Positions 29,321-47,171 of a stretch of DNA of 64,000 nt are shown one piece after another. How positions within the stretch are numbered: the first letter of the stretch is position 1; every line of letters begins with the position of its first letter. The DNA is from Flaccisagitta enflata (Eukaryota > Chaetognatha > Sagittoidea > Aphragmophora), in contig OZ231128.1 of the NCBI GenBank assembly GCA_965153355.1, positions 34,038,001 to 34,102,000 on the forward strand, written 5' to 3'. The translations under genes and the position numbers were made by a program. Below the pieces are notes generated by a model that was given only the letters and a program-made list of their open reading frames with translations, searched no databases and was not told the origin of the DNA.

Positions 29321-31440
29321 TTAGATGGTCAGCGATAACAATTGCCCGGCCTCCTGCTTCTGCCTCCTGCGCATCGCCTCCGTTGCATCACCTCCGCTTC
29401 CGGTTGTGCTGAAGATCTTTTCCTCTTGAAGGAGAGGTCCAGTCTCCCTTCTAGCAGGGCCAATCTGGTTCTCGAAGATCACTTCCGGTGCGGTAGGGAG
29501 AATAGTTGCAGCTGGGGTTTGATGATGCTGATAATGATGCTGTTGCTGTTGCTGAAACCGTTGCTGCTGCCACTGTTGATGTTGAAGCTGCTGCTGCTGG
29601 TCAGGATGCTGTTGCTGCTCATTCTTCTGCTGCAGTTGATGCTGTCGCTGTCCTTGCTGCTGCTTCATCTGTGCTGCTGCTGCATGAAGCAACTTAGCGG
29701 ATCTTTCCACTGGCTGCATGACGTTGCTGCAAGTTCAAATTGAAGATAGATCGACGGTCTTTTGGCGGATGCTGCGGCTGCTGCTGGTCCAGCTCAGACA
29801 GTTGTCTAAACTTCACATCCCGCTGCTCTAAAGCTCCACCAATGCCGCCGTCCACGTTCAGGCTATTCCAGTGCTTCGTTTGCATTTCTGCCGCGTTGAA
29901 TACTCCTGCCCTTCTATCTTCATCTTGCTGCTGCTGCTGGCGAAAGTTACACATTTTGTCGTATAACTCTTTGTCTTCTTGTGATGAGCTTCGCTGTTGG
30001 AATCCCAATGGCACCGCGATCGGCACCTTTGGAGCTGTTGCTGCACCACCATCTTCACCTTCAGCCATCATGCGCAGACGTTGTTCTGCAAGGCGTTGCT
30101 GTCTCGCTTCTTCTGTTTCTTCACTGACATTCATGCTTTCGACAGGATGGTTATTTAAAGCTGGAGGATCCACTACCACCGCTGGGATCGCGGCGGAAGG
30201 TTGCTGTTGTTGCTGCAGTTGCTGTTGCACTCATACGTTCTCCTGCGTCGTTTTGCCGCTGTTGTTGTTCATGCGGCTGCGTTGCCGGTTGATATCGTTG
30301 CTGCTCTTGTTGTTGTTGCTGTTGTTGCTGAAGCAGCAAATCTTTCTGATGTTGATGCTGTTGTTGCTGCTGCTGTTGTTGCTGCTGTTGATAGTGTTGT
30401 TGCTGTTGTTGAGCCACGGGTTGTGGCGCCGGCTGCAGGATCTGATGTTGTTGTTGATCTTGTTGACAAAATTGTTGGAGTTGCTGCAACTGCTGCTGCT
30501 GCAACAGCTCTTGCTGCTGCCATTGAGCCGTCGTTTGCTGCTGCTTCTGTGGTTGGTGGAGTTGACGTTGCTGTTGGAGCTGCTGCTGCTGCATCTGCAA
30601 TTGATGCTGCTGCTGTTGCTCCTGTTGCTGTCGCTGCTCCTCCTCCCGTTATTGCTGCTGCATATCGTCTATCAGCATCAGGCGATGACCTTGTCGCATT
30701 TCTTCCTCCAGCTGCCTACCCCATCTGTCTCTCTCCGCACTCCTGTTGACGAAGCGTCGCCTCGCCCTCTCCTGCGGCGTCAATCCGTTGATGATCCCGC
30801 GACCTCTTGCGAGAGCGTCGGCGTCATCGAGATCCACTAGCATGTCGTCGGCTTGCTCCATCGGAGACGCACGCGCAGGTTCGATTTCCGAGACCAAATC
30901 TGAAACCCACTGATTGACGGCATCTCCTCTTTGGATCGGCGGCAGATTTAAGAATTGACCGCCAGTTGGAGATTGCGCACCATGTCGAGGGACCGAAGTG
31001 GCGACCGGATCCGTCGGGGTTTAGAGCGTTCACATCCTTGGGTTGGAGCGCCATTAACATTGTCGCCAGGCGGCATGAGTGTCAGTTGGGAGACTGTTCC
31101 ATGAGAATTCATTGGCGGGTCTTTTACGATTCCCAATGTCATTGTGCATTGCGTTCACGATGTCGGCGTTTGAAGGAAAACCCTCTGGATAATTTTCACG
31201 ATCGAAGAAACGCATGGAGTTCCATTCGCGCCGAATTCGACGCAAAGTGGACGCCCGCGAATGAAGAGGATCGCCAGGCAGCATCGGTCGAGCGCCATTT
31301 GCCTTGCGTATGATATAAAGTCATAGACCATATCCCGAAGGCCGTGTCGAGCGCCGTCTGACAGTTCACATGCGACGTCGTCGAAATCATTGTCCCTTCG
31401 GTGCATTAACGCGGCGTCGAAAAGGCGCCCGGCATCCTTC
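29321..31440 (-). pseudogene. Gln-rich open region, frame-broken; possible decayed transcription-factor-like gene
   Basis: On the - strand a nearly continuous protein-like signal runs through several frames. 31406-31155 contains DFDDVACELSDGARHGLRDM, which loosely recalls the TAF4 histone-fold region (tentative). 31142-30948 and the segment from about 31025 to 30649 follow, the latter reading QWVSDLVSEIEPARAS and RQLEEEMRQGHRLMLIDD. That frame meets one TAA at about 30649-30651 and then continues, in the same frame, as a long poly-Gln tract (30600-30151). Two more frame changes lead to 30230-29694 (EETEEARQQRLAEQRLRMM) and 29719-29321. The TAA sits in a CAG/CAA run, where one C-to-T change would create it. 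The frame jumps overlap without clear splice sites. Options are a pseudogene, unrecognised introns or assembly indels; I favour a decayed gene. An antisense + strand frame (29740-30840) is the Cys/Leu-rich shadow of the CAG repeats. Confidence 0.4.
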
Positions 31441-31449
31441 CCATCTCGC

Positions 31450-32830
31450 CGTGATATGGTTCCTCAATTCGTGGCATAAGCGGTTCGACACCGGACACTG
31501 ATTCAAACCAGGAAGTGAGATACACGAGATGACGTTGAAACGAAGTCGAGACGGAGTAATACGTCGTTACGTGCGGCCGCCAGTGTCAATTTAGTTTTGG
31601 TCGAAGATGGAAGAAAATAGTCGAGTCGTTTATATTGTTGAAGGCCTCAATTTACATTACGAGTTTTCTGGCTTCTTTTTCTTCTATAGCGTCTATCTGA
31701 CTGACGACTGTGGTGAAAGAAAGTTGGCCGATTGGAAAATAGGGCGATCGTCTCGTTTATTCCATAAAAATTTCAACAACTGAAGAGAGGGGATAAAATG
31801 AAAGGAAAGTGGGCGTTAATGATGATCAGCAAACGCAAAAGATAACATGAAATCGAGACAGGACACAATAAAGGACAGAAACAGCACATGACAACATGTT
31901 CATCTTCTTCAGAGGCCATGCCACCTGATAATACCTGCCCCTGCCCCGCCCATCCCATTAAATTCATCCATATCATCCCCATAGTAAGCTGATTGCAAGC
32001 GATAAAACCATACTAAAATCGGCGATAAAAATGCAAAAATGCAAAAAACAAAAATAACAGACCGGAAAACAAGATAAAAACAACGTTACTAAAAGCAAAG
32101 ACGCGTCTACAAAACTTACTTTTAGGCCCACTTTCGTTGGTTTCAACCCACAGTCTGTCGAAGTCAAATTAACGTAAATTGTCCGTTCATAAGTTTATCT
32201 GCAATAAAAAGATGAGAGATTATTGAAATTAGTAAATTCCAAGGGCACATTCAATCAATCACGAAAAATCAATCAATCACTTTAGGAAGCAATGCCGTAA
32301 ATAAAAATAAAAACAATCGATCCAAAATTGGACGACACGAAGACGAGTTACGTATGTTTGTTTACGTAATAAAAACAAATGGCATAAAATACAAGGCGCA
32401 ACCATATGGTTACCCATCTAGCCTTCATTATAAAAAATGGCGAGAAACAAAAGACACCGGCATTGAATAATAAGGAAAGACGAAAAGCCAAAAGCACGCA
32501 AAAGAAACAAAAGCACACATACCTAATAGACGGACGGACATACATTTCTAACATTCCCCTTCATTTTCATGTTATTGGGTTGATCCTAAGCAGAGAAATA
32601 AAAATTTTCTTGGAGCGTATCAATTCGCGCACACCCCCAAATTTGTTCCTAACGCATACCTAACGCTTAAGATATGCCACTATGGCGTGGAAATGACACA
32701 TTTTACATGAAATCTGACCACACCACGTTAAAGAGCGTGAAATTTTGAGTCTACACTGAAAATTTGAGGCCTTAACTCCCAGGCGTTCAGTCACAATGAA
32801 ATTTTACATTTTGTCAGTCCTGAAGTGTGA
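31450..32830. other. No gene assigned; one short candidate ORF
   Basis: Mostly unique AT-rich sequence. A + strand frame of 58 codons (about 31606-31782, MEENSRVVYIVEGLNLHYE) has no recognised homology and could be a first exon or chance. I see no repeats of note. Confidence 0.3.
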
Positions 32831-32884
32831 ACAGAATTGATACGCTCGTTGGACGATCTTCGTAGTTATTTTCTTCTTAGCGGA

Positions 32885-34232
32885 AGTCAAGATTTTGCGG
32901 ACTTTGAAGGAAAAAAAATCAATTTGTCCAATTTACAAAAATGCCCATATCTCATGAACCCTTTGAGCTACACCCATGATTTTTTGCGGGAAAACAGACT
33001 TTACCAAGAGAGATCAGGCCAAAAAAGTTGGTCTTCTGAAGATGAGTCCAACCGGCCCAACCAACCCAACCAACCTACCAGATGAAAAAACAAAAAAGTG
33101 GCATAACTTTTGAATGAATTAGCCGATTTGGCTGAAATTTTGCATGAAAGTTGTTGAAGAGTATCTACATTACTAGTATGATGAAGAGCTTGGCCGAACA
33201 AATTTATACAGCACTGCCCAACCAACCAAAAATGGTGCTTATAGAGATTTTTTTGAAAATTCATGAAATTTCGATTTTTTTCATGAAACACCCTCTTACT
33301 ATTGCGTTTAAACATAATTCAGGTAAAAAATATTCTCATATTGATTTTTTGCTACAATATGCTTAATTTTGTATTTTTTTGTGTACAAAATCTGTCTAAT
33401 TAAGCTTAATTTGCATGAAAAATGAGCTCAGTTAACAAAATTCTTCTATGGATTTGTATATGTAACTTCATAAGCTATACAGTAATGTATAGTTTTGTTG
33501 AATTTGAATCATGAAAAAAAAGGCTAGTTCTACCCCTGCTCACTTGCCGTTTCTTGACATTTGCCTTTGAAGGAAAACAAAATCAATTTGTTTAATTTAC
33601 AAAAATGCCCATATCTCATGAACCCTTTGAGCTACACCCATGATTTTTTGCGGGAAAACAGACTTTACCAAGAGAGATCAGGCCAAAAAAGTTGGTCTTC
33701 TGAAGATGAGTCCAACCGGCCCAACCAGCCCAACTAACCTACCAGATGAAAAAACGAAAAAGTGGCATAACTTTTGAATGAGTTAGCCGATTTGGCTGAA
33801 ATTTTGCATGAAAGTTGTTGAAGAGTATATACATTACTAGTATGAAGAAGAGCTTTGCCGAACAAATTTATACAGCACTGCCCAACCAACCAAAAATGGT
33901 GCTTATAGAGATTTTTTGAAAATTCATGAAATTTCGAGTTTTTTTTCTATGAAACACCCTCATACTATTGCGTTTAAACATAATTTAGGTAAGAAATATT
34001 CTCATATTGATTTTTTGCTACAATATGCTTAATTTTGTATTTTTTTGTGTACAAAATCTGTCTAATTAAGCTTAATTTGCATGAAAAATGAGCTCAGTTA
34101 ACAAAATTCTTCTATAGATTCGTATATGTAACTTAATAAGCTATACAGTAATGTATAGTTTTGTTGAATTTGAATCATTAAAAAAATGGCTAGTTCTACC
34201 CCTGCTCACTTGCCGTTTCTTGACATTTGCCT
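32885..34232. repeat. Tandem duplication, 0.66-kb unit
   Basis: Two adjacent copies (about 32885-33560 and 33568-34232) of a unit containing atgcccatatctcatgaacc, ttggtcttctgaagatgagt, caaccaaccaaaaatggtgc and ggctagttctacccctgctc, offset by about 664-666 bp. The copies differ at only a few per cent of positions. Short ORFs in it are not conserved in a coding-like way. Confidence 0.93.
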
Positions 34233-34259
34233 TAAAGCCGTCGGCGAGAGAAATCGAAT

Positions 34260-35049
34260 CTCTGTCAAACAAAACCAAGAATGCCTAGGTCAATGGCGAT
34301 TTGCGCCTTCAATGACTCTAGACACTTCAGGGGGCGAGTTTTTTTCAAAATGAGATGTGTCCCAGCTTTAGAAATTTTAACTTGTAGCTCGTCCCCTAGT
34401 TAGGGTGATGTTGAGCTAAATCATTTCTTTGATTGAATAAAATTTATTTAGGTATAGTTCGTGATATTGAAGAAAAACTCATTTATTCAATGAAGCACCT
34501 TTGATAACTTGGAAATTGTTTTTTTTTTATGAAAACTAGCAACAATTTTATTGACAATGCATGTTTGACCGTTGTAGTGGTGGCATGCTTGTTGATTTTA
34601 AACTCGTACAAGGTGGAGTGAAAGAAAAGGAGAAAATGAAAGGAAGTTTTTCTTCAGGCCTGAAGAAGCATTTTAGATATTTTAGTAAATGCGAAGTGTT
34701 CGCTTTCCTCTCCTTTTCTCATTATCTTTTCCACCACGACGCGTTGTACGACGAGTTCAAAATCATTAAGCAACAATTCGATTGCAAGATTCAATTTCAA
34801 TGCGACAAAAAAAAAATGAGCAACACCATGAAGAGCTCCTTAGGCTCTTGTCCTTATTCCAATTTTTTGGTTGTAATGTAATGTTGTCCAACTCATAAAC
34901 ATCAATGGTCTAAAGCTGTTCAAAAAAGAATTATCATTTTGAAATATCCCCTACACTTTAAACTTACTTGACAACTCTGTTTACACCTGTTTTATGCCAA
35001 TGGTCATATAGCCTAATTTGACCTAATTTTGAGCCCTGATTGCTAGGTT
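34260..35049. other. No gene assigned
   Basis: AT-rich sequence downstream of the guanylate kinase gene. A 106-codon + strand frame (34561-34881) has no recognised domain and no splice support, so it is not called. Confidence 0.4.
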
Positions 35050-39849
<4,800 letters not shown>

Positions 39850-40023
39850 CGTGTTCTCTCTCTGTTATCTTCTTTGGAAGAAATTTGGCCCGATCCGTAT
39901 ATTTGACCGAGTCCTTTACTGAAGTATGAGACTCGAAGGGTAAAAAGGGAAATTAGTACACAAAGCTTGTAATGATATTCCTCGATCTGCGATGATTTAC
40001 AAAAGAAAGCGAAATCCAAGAAG

Positions 40024-40356
40024 TTAATCCCCCCAAAAATGTGGCACCCCCCCTACAGCCTCAACCGTTGAATGAAGAAAGATATATAAGATAGGGAATG
40101 GAAGCTTACATCCATACAATTAGCCTCATAAGAGCGATTTTGGAATTTCATTCCCGATCAAAAGATTCTGCTAAAAAAATTGAAAACAAAAATTCTAGTT
40201 AGTTTTTAAGCCGTAACCAACTGGGAATGAAATTCCAAAATTGCTATAATGAGGCTTATTGCATTGATATCAGCTGCTATTCCCTATCTTGTAAGCATTT
40301 TTTTTATTCAGCGGTTGAGGCTATAGGGGGGGGTGCTACAGTTTTTGGGGGGTTAA
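40024..40356. mobile_element. Foldback MITE, about 150-bp arms, TTAA termini
   Basis: The left arm (ttaatccccccaaaaa, ccctacagcctcaaccg, gatagggaatgg, gcctcataagagcgattttg) is matched in inverse by the right arm ending at ggggggttaa. The arms meet around 40180. TTAA at both outer ends (40024-40027 and 40353-40356) fits a piggyBac-type target. No ORF. It lies upstream of GUK1 exon 1. Confidence 0.82.
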
Positions 40357-40359
40357 CTT

Positions 40360-40785
40360 AACTTTATTTCACTTTCGTCTCTAGTGTCTTGGAGCAGCGA
40401 CTCAATTGTGATGCGCCGTTTACCTGATTGACTTGTCTTTTGCTTTCTTTCTCTCTCAGTTTTCGTGCCCTTCAGAAGAATACTTGTTGAGAAATTGAGA
40501 GCGCAGAAGTTGGGAAGGATGAACTTTAACTTTGCGACTTTCCTTTCGAATTCTCAAGAAGAAAATTCGCGCAAAATCTAAGTCTCTCTCGCTTCCTACG
40601 ACGCACGCGCAAACACGTGCTGTCTCTTTTTCTTTCCTTCTCTTTAGCGCTCTGTTTCTGTCTTTCAGCGGAGTGCGAATCCTTGACTGTCTGTCTCTCT
40701 TTTCTGCAACAGCTCTTATCTTCTGTCTCCGATTTTCTTTCCCTCTTTCTGCCTCTGTCTCCATGTCTTTTGGTGGAATTTCGTC
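40360..40785. other. No gene assigned
   Basis: Contains a Lys/Arg-rich 123-codon - strand frame (40827-40456) running out of the neighbouring repeat. I recognise no domain and see no splice support. Confidence 0.3.
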
Positions 40786-40789
40786 TTTT

Positions 40790-41295
40790 TTTGGCAGCGG
40801 TCCCGAAGCGGACAAAGTCCTCATCAAAGTCCTCTCAGGCCTCTAATCCGCCCATTCAGGTCCCAATTCGGCCCTCTCAAACCTTTTGTTGGCCCTTTCT
40901 GACCTCCAATCGCCCTTCTCAGGCTTCAAGGATCAGGCTTCACATCTTTTCTGTTAGGTGTCAAATTAGCCCTTTCTAGCCTCAAAAACCCACTCAAGCC
41001 TCAAATCAGGCCTTACAAGCTGCCTCAAGCCTTCCAACAGCCCTTACAAATCACGACCCTCAGCTCAGCCCTAGGATACCTCATATCAGCCCTATTAGCC
41101 CTTAAATAAGCGCTCTCTGGCCTGAAAATTATCAGCCCGGGATGTCAGGCAATAAAGCAGATCTCTGGCCTCTTAAGTCACGACATATGAAAATCCCCCT
41201 GTGTTCTACAAAATTTCATCCTCTTTGCAACCAGAAGCAGGGCGATGGGTATCGCTGACCACATATTGCCCTTGGTCGACTGGTTTTGCATTCAC
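40790..41295. mobile_element. Degenerate foldback/minisatellite element
   Basis: The left end ggcagcggtcccgaagcgga is followed by aggcctctaatc-type units and a right segment cctgtgttctacaaaatttc, then gggtatcgctgaccacatat (also at 5110 and, inverted, at 8900 and 57175). Same family as 57233-57704 but decayed. Confidence 0.6.
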
Positions 41296-41395
41296 ACGGA
41301 CTAATCTTAGTCTGTGCTGTTTTTGACTCTGTCCGTCTGTTTGGTTGTCGGTCTATCTTCCCCCCTATTTTTGTCTGACGTTTTGTCTCTCTCTG

Positions 41396-41405
41396 TCTGT
41401 CTGTC

Positions 41406-41480
<75 letters not shown>
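41396..41480. repeat. (CTGT)n-(CT)n compound microsatellite
   Basis: CTGT units pass into CT. Between 41480 and 42490 I see no supported gene; an 86-codon + frame at 41779-42039 is unrecognised. Confidence 0.95.
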
Positions 41481-41484
<4 letters not shown>

Positions 41485-42537
41485 TGTCAAGAGAAGTCGA
41501 TTCTGCTAAGAAATTTTCAATCGATTTCCTCTTGTCACCAAATCTAAGAGATGGCAAACTTTTTGATGCCTTGTCAGAGTTCGAGTTGTCCTGTTTTATG
41601 ATGAAGGCAATTGCAACAAGCTTGCTTGCCTAGGTTTTTACATCATTTGATGATAGATATGGCAACTTCAAGTTTATAACAAAATCTTCAAGATAGTAAC
41701 TGAAACAAGCTAACTTGCTCAACATTGTGAACCATTGGACAATGGACATGGCATCTTAATGTAAAGTTTACGGATCATTTGAACAGTAAAAAAACAAACG
41801 CACCTCTTCGTCCTAACTTTTCAGGGATGAGTGACCGAGGGATGACGGATATGGGTGGAATGGTAGATAGACAGGGAAACTTTTTTAAGATGCATTTGCA
41901 AAGGAGCATCTTAGAAAAGATTTTCAAGGAAGAATTAACGGATTTATTGAAGGAACTTTCTGGGTTGATCCGGCTTCTTTTTCAACTTCTGTTCTATTTT
42001 TCAAGTTGTCTTTTAAATGTCATTTCATCCTCGTCATAATGGGTTGTCTGCTTCAGTGGTTGTGGTCGCATTAAATTATGCGTCATAAAAGGAAATGTGT
42101 TCTGTGTTGCTTAGTAAGGTCTCGGCGACTTAAAAATTAAAATCCAAATCAAGAATGTTGCGTACAGCTTGATTCAAATTAATCCCATAGTTTGCTGCAA
42201 AAAGCACTCTTTTGATTATGCTCGGAAAGTTCATGTTTTTATGTTGAATTTACCCAGTCAGACAACAAACTCTCAATTTGTCACTCAATTGTCAAAATCC
42301 TTACAATATGATCGACTGCGACGTTTTAACCGATGAAAAAACGCATCAGTGTTGTAAAATGTTTTTTTTTCGATTTCATGTAGAGGTAGAACAAGAATGC
42401 TTCTAAGAACACGGAATGGACATTTTTATTTGAGAAAAATTCTCCGTGAAAAAAACAAGGCCAAGTTATGGCCAAAATGTGCGCCTCGCTTTTTAAGAAT
42501 GTACGAATGAACGTTTTGAATGAATGAACGTTTTTGG

Positions 42538-42800
42538 AGAATGCGTGAATGAATGAATGAATGAATGAATGAATGAATAAATGAATGAATGATTGAATGA
42601 ATGAATGAATGAATGAATGAATGAATGAATGAATGAATGAAAGAAAGAAAGAATGAATGAATGGATGAATGAATTAATGGATGAGTGAATGAATGAATGA
42701 ATGAATGAATGGATGAGTGAATGAATGAATGAATGAATGAATGAATGAATGAATGAATGAATGAATGAATGAATGAATGAATGAATGAATGAATGAAAAT
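42538..42800. repeat. (GAAT)n microsatellite
   Basis: Tetranucleotide gaat array with occasional variants (ggat, gatt); FIHSFIHS-type frames are artefacts. Confidence 0.96.
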
Positions 42801-42900
42801 GAAAGTAAGAAGTAAGAAGTGAAGTCACAGATGCTAAGAACAAGCCCGACCGGGCAACGATGCGTCCGGACTGTGTCTCGGCGTGTATTGATCATGTGAC

Positions 42901-43567
42901 CAGGGCCGTGGAGAGGGGGGTCCACCCCCCTCTGAGAAGGGGGGCCCGGGCCCCAGAGGGGCCCGGGGGCCTCTGACGTAGAAGAAAAAAAGAAAGAAAA
43001 AAACAAAAAGAGAGAGAAAAAGGAAACAATAGGAAAGAAAAAAAAGGGAAAGATCAAAAAAATTATATGATTGTAATCTAATTTAGATTAAATCATGCTT
43101 GTGTCTTGTACAAATTAAGGGAGAGCCTATTTAGATCAGATTAGGTATGGATATCTTAAATTCTGATTTAAAAAAAAAAGTTTGATTTAAAAGGCCCCTG
43201 ATTCAATTAAATTTTATCTCTTGTTTATAGTATTTTAAAATGTTTTATATGTGCTAAAGTCTTTGCCATTCAGTGTTCAAACTTCTTCCACCATAGCAAG
43301 AAATCTGGTATAGATAATTTACCGAATTGTTTTATTTCATAAAAAAAAAACAACAACAACAAAAAAAAAAAGAAATTTCAGCAAACATCAGCAATGTCAT
43401 GTTGCAAATGCTGGAGGCAAAAGTTTAAGCACTTTATAAAGTGATATATTGATGACACAAATTGGACAATTTCGAGAGCGACCAAAAAGGGGGAGGCACA
43501 TGGGGAGAAAGGGGGGCCCGGCCATATGGGCCAGAGGGGGGGCCCGCCATTTCTCTCCACGGCCCTG
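42901..43567. mobile_element. hAT-like MITE, 667 bp, 8-bp target-site duplication
   Basis: The termini CAGGGCCGTGGAGAG and (inverse) CTCTCCACGGCCCTG are perfect 15-bp inverted repeats, flanked by the perfect 8-bp duplication catgtgac (42893-42900 and 43568-43575). Subterminal G/C-rich palindromes (ggggggcccgg) occur at both ends. The AT-rich interior has no transposase frame, so the element is non-autonomous. Confidence 0.92.
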
Positions 43568-43983
43568 CATGTGACATATATATGGGAGAGAAAGATGGAC
43601 GAATAGACCGGTGAAAAGACTCTCAAAACATGTTGGTTGATCATTTGTTTCAGTGGGTGTGAATCTACTCAAAGACACAAACGCGTTTCTTATGTGGGTT
43701 TTGAAAATCGCGATTTTACTTCACTCTCCCTGAAAAAAGTTGGGACACAAGGCAGATTTGAACCCTCTCCAAGTAGCCTTGTTAACTCAGCTTCCTTGAT
43801 CTTGAAGTCAACGCCCTTACCAACCACGCCATTAGAGCAATTACTCAATCAGTGGAATTTTGGTGGCCTTAATCTACAACTTTTTATCAATTTATGGGGG
43901 TTCAGTTCTGTAATGGCTATCTTATTTAATTGCGTCTCTATTAAACAAGTCTACCAGAAATAATTTTAGTTATATGAGCGAAT

Positions 43984-44062
43984 GTCTCAGTGGCGCAGGT
44001 GGTTAAGGCGTAAGCTCCATATTGCTTTTGAGCGTGGGTTCAATCCCTGCAAGAGGCCAATG
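43984..44062 (+). mobile_element. tRNA-like sequence (degenerate tRNA or SINE head)
   Basis: An A-box-like AGTGGCGCAGGTGGTTAAGG and a B box GGGTTCAATCCC at tRNA spacing, with a pairable T arm. The putative acceptor stem (gtctcag against aagaggc) mismatches at two of seven pairs, so a functional tRNA is unlikely. Confidence 0.55.
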
Positions 44063-44365
44063 TTTTTTTCAGGATGAGGGTGGTGAAAATCGCGAATTGT
44101 AAAACCTACCTAAAAATTGTGTTTCTGGCTTTGAGTACACCATCCATCCAAATTACCGCCAGGCGGTTTTTAGTATTACTCTGAATTTTCCGCTTGAATT
44201 TACTCCGGATGGACTTCCTGAACTAGGATCCAGCTTCAAAGAAATCTTTCTTGTGGCGCTTTTTGAAAAAAAATCCAAAATTGATAATTTTTCATTCTAT
44301 ATTGCACCCAGATTCTAGAGGGTTATTAGAAAACCTTTTTAGATAGCATATTTGAATTCCTGATG

Positions 44366-44527
44366 AAATTTCCATTCGTTTGATAGGTCGCACTATATAT
44401 CTTTAAAAAGAGATCAAATTTTCAATTTTATAGCCACCATTACTTTTTGTAACGGTGGCTTAGAAATTTAAAATTTTATTTTTTTTCAAAAACGTATAGT
44501 GCGACCTATCAAATGAAAAGAAATTTT
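44366..44527. mobile_element. Foldback element, about 160 bp
   Basis: The left arm cgtttgataggtcgcactat is matched in inverse by atagtgcgacctatcaaatg, with the inner gccaccattactttttgtaacggtggc hairpin at the centre. No coding content. Confidence 0.8.
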
Positions 44528-44609
44528 ACCAATAAAGGCGGCTAATCGCCGACCAGAAAAAAGTCGTAAATTGGTGTGATTTTTTTTCAGAACATGTTTT
44601 TCTGTGTTT

Positions 44610-46080
<1,471 letters not shown>

Positions 46081-46189
46081 CTCTGTAGCAGAATAAAATA
46101 TCAAAGCTAGCGTCATAAAACTTAGGGTTAATTTGCGTAACATCTTTTTTATTTTCTATTGTTACATGAGGCTGAAGAATGGGATCAAT

Positions 46190-46480
46190 GAAAAATATCA
46201 TTTTTTTGAAAATGCGAAAAAATAAAGAAAGATTCAAAAATTCATAACGCCAAAACCAACGATCGTAGAGACTTCTGGTTGGCGCCATTTGAAAGAGAAA
46301 AATTAGCTCTTTCTTAGCTGTGAGTATCAAAAAATGTATCATCCCAGCCCAAAAACTGCACAACTTTCTAAAATTGCCCCAAACCGAAAATGGAAAAATT
46401 TATTTCTCCCCTACGTTTCAAAAAGTCGAATTACGTAATTCGACTTTTTTCCAATCAGGAATTCAGATATGCTATCTAAA
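46190..46480. repeat. Dispersed repeat ('gattcaaaaattcataacgc' family), copy 2
   Basis: Shares agaaagattcaaaaattcat, ttggcgccatttgaaagag and attagctctttcttagctg with 37540-37720 and 63540-63800. It includes a small perfect palindrome at aaaaagtcgaattacgtaat (near 46420). Confidence 0.7.
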
Positions 46481-46744
46481 AAGATTTTTTAACAACCCTA
46501 AAAATTCTGACTTCAAAATAAGAGAAAAAACAATCAATTTTGGATTTTTTTCAAAAGGCGCCACAAGAAAGATTTTTTTGAAGCTGGATTCTTGTTCAGG
46601 AGGTCCATATTGAGTGTAAACAAGCGGAAAATCCAGAGTAATACTGAAAACCACCTGGCGGTAGTTTGAACGGATGGTGAGTAGAACCGCACCCAGTGTA
46701 GGATCTCACCGTGGCCAAAAACAGCCGAGAAACGCGGTTTTTTC

Positions 46745-46842
46745 ACAGGCGTAACGGACCGACCGACCGACCAACGGACAGGCCGACGGACGGACGGACG
46801 GACAGACCCTCTTATAGAGATGCGTTCCTGACGGACGCATCT
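46745..46842 (+). mobile_element. HINE-like 3' end, GATGCG subfamily
   Basis: A gaccgaccgaccaacggaca core, then cctcttatagagatgcgttc and the hairpin GATGCGTTCCTGACGGACGC ATC followed by TAAAAA. Confidence 0.65.
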
Positions 46843-46938
46843 AAAAACGCGGTTTTGCAAAGTTTGAACGTTTGCATGATGAACCAACCGATGGACAGAC
46901 ATGACCTCTTATTGATGTGCGAGGACGCACATAAAAAG

Positions 46939-47171
46939 AATAAGTCCGGATACACGGCTACCCCAGTCGCGTGCGAGTGGGCAGGAGCCATATTTGAGGT
47001 GACTTGATCATTTGGGCAGGAGCAGTAAAGTCAAAGACCGAAAAAAAAACAAAAAAGTTAAGTGTGACGGATGGAGCGACGGACGGAGCGACGGATGGAC
47101 CAATGGACGAACCAACGGACGGACCGACAGACCGACAGAGCGGGGTGTAGAGTCGCGTAGCACGCGACTAA
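46939..47171 (+). mobile_element. HINE-like element, CGCGAC subfamily, near full length
   Basis: It starts with a slightly changed aataagtccggatacacggc, then CAGTCGCGTGCGAGTGGGCA. The core is gacggagcgacggatggacc and the end is GAGTCGCGTAGCACGCGACT followed by AA. Confidence 0.7.

Noticed and set aside
29740-30840. 366-codon + frame rich in Cys and Leu
   Set aside because: Antisense shadow of the CAG/CAA tract; composition is that of reverse-complemented Gln codons.
29321-31440. Reassigned genetic code (TAA as Gln) to explain the interrupted Gln-rich frame
   Set aside because: Other genes in the window look standard and the same region also has frame shifts, so a mutated gene or sequence error is simpler.
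34561-34881. 106-codon + frame beginning MFDRCSGGM
   Set aside because: No domain, no splice signals, and AT-rich context downstream of GUK1.
40456-40827. 123-codon - frame, Lys/Arg-rich
   Set aside because: It begins inside a repeat element and lacks homology; most likely chance.
43984-44062. Functional tRNA gene
   Set aside because: A and B boxes are present, but the acceptor stem does not pair fully; kept only as a tRNA-like repeat.
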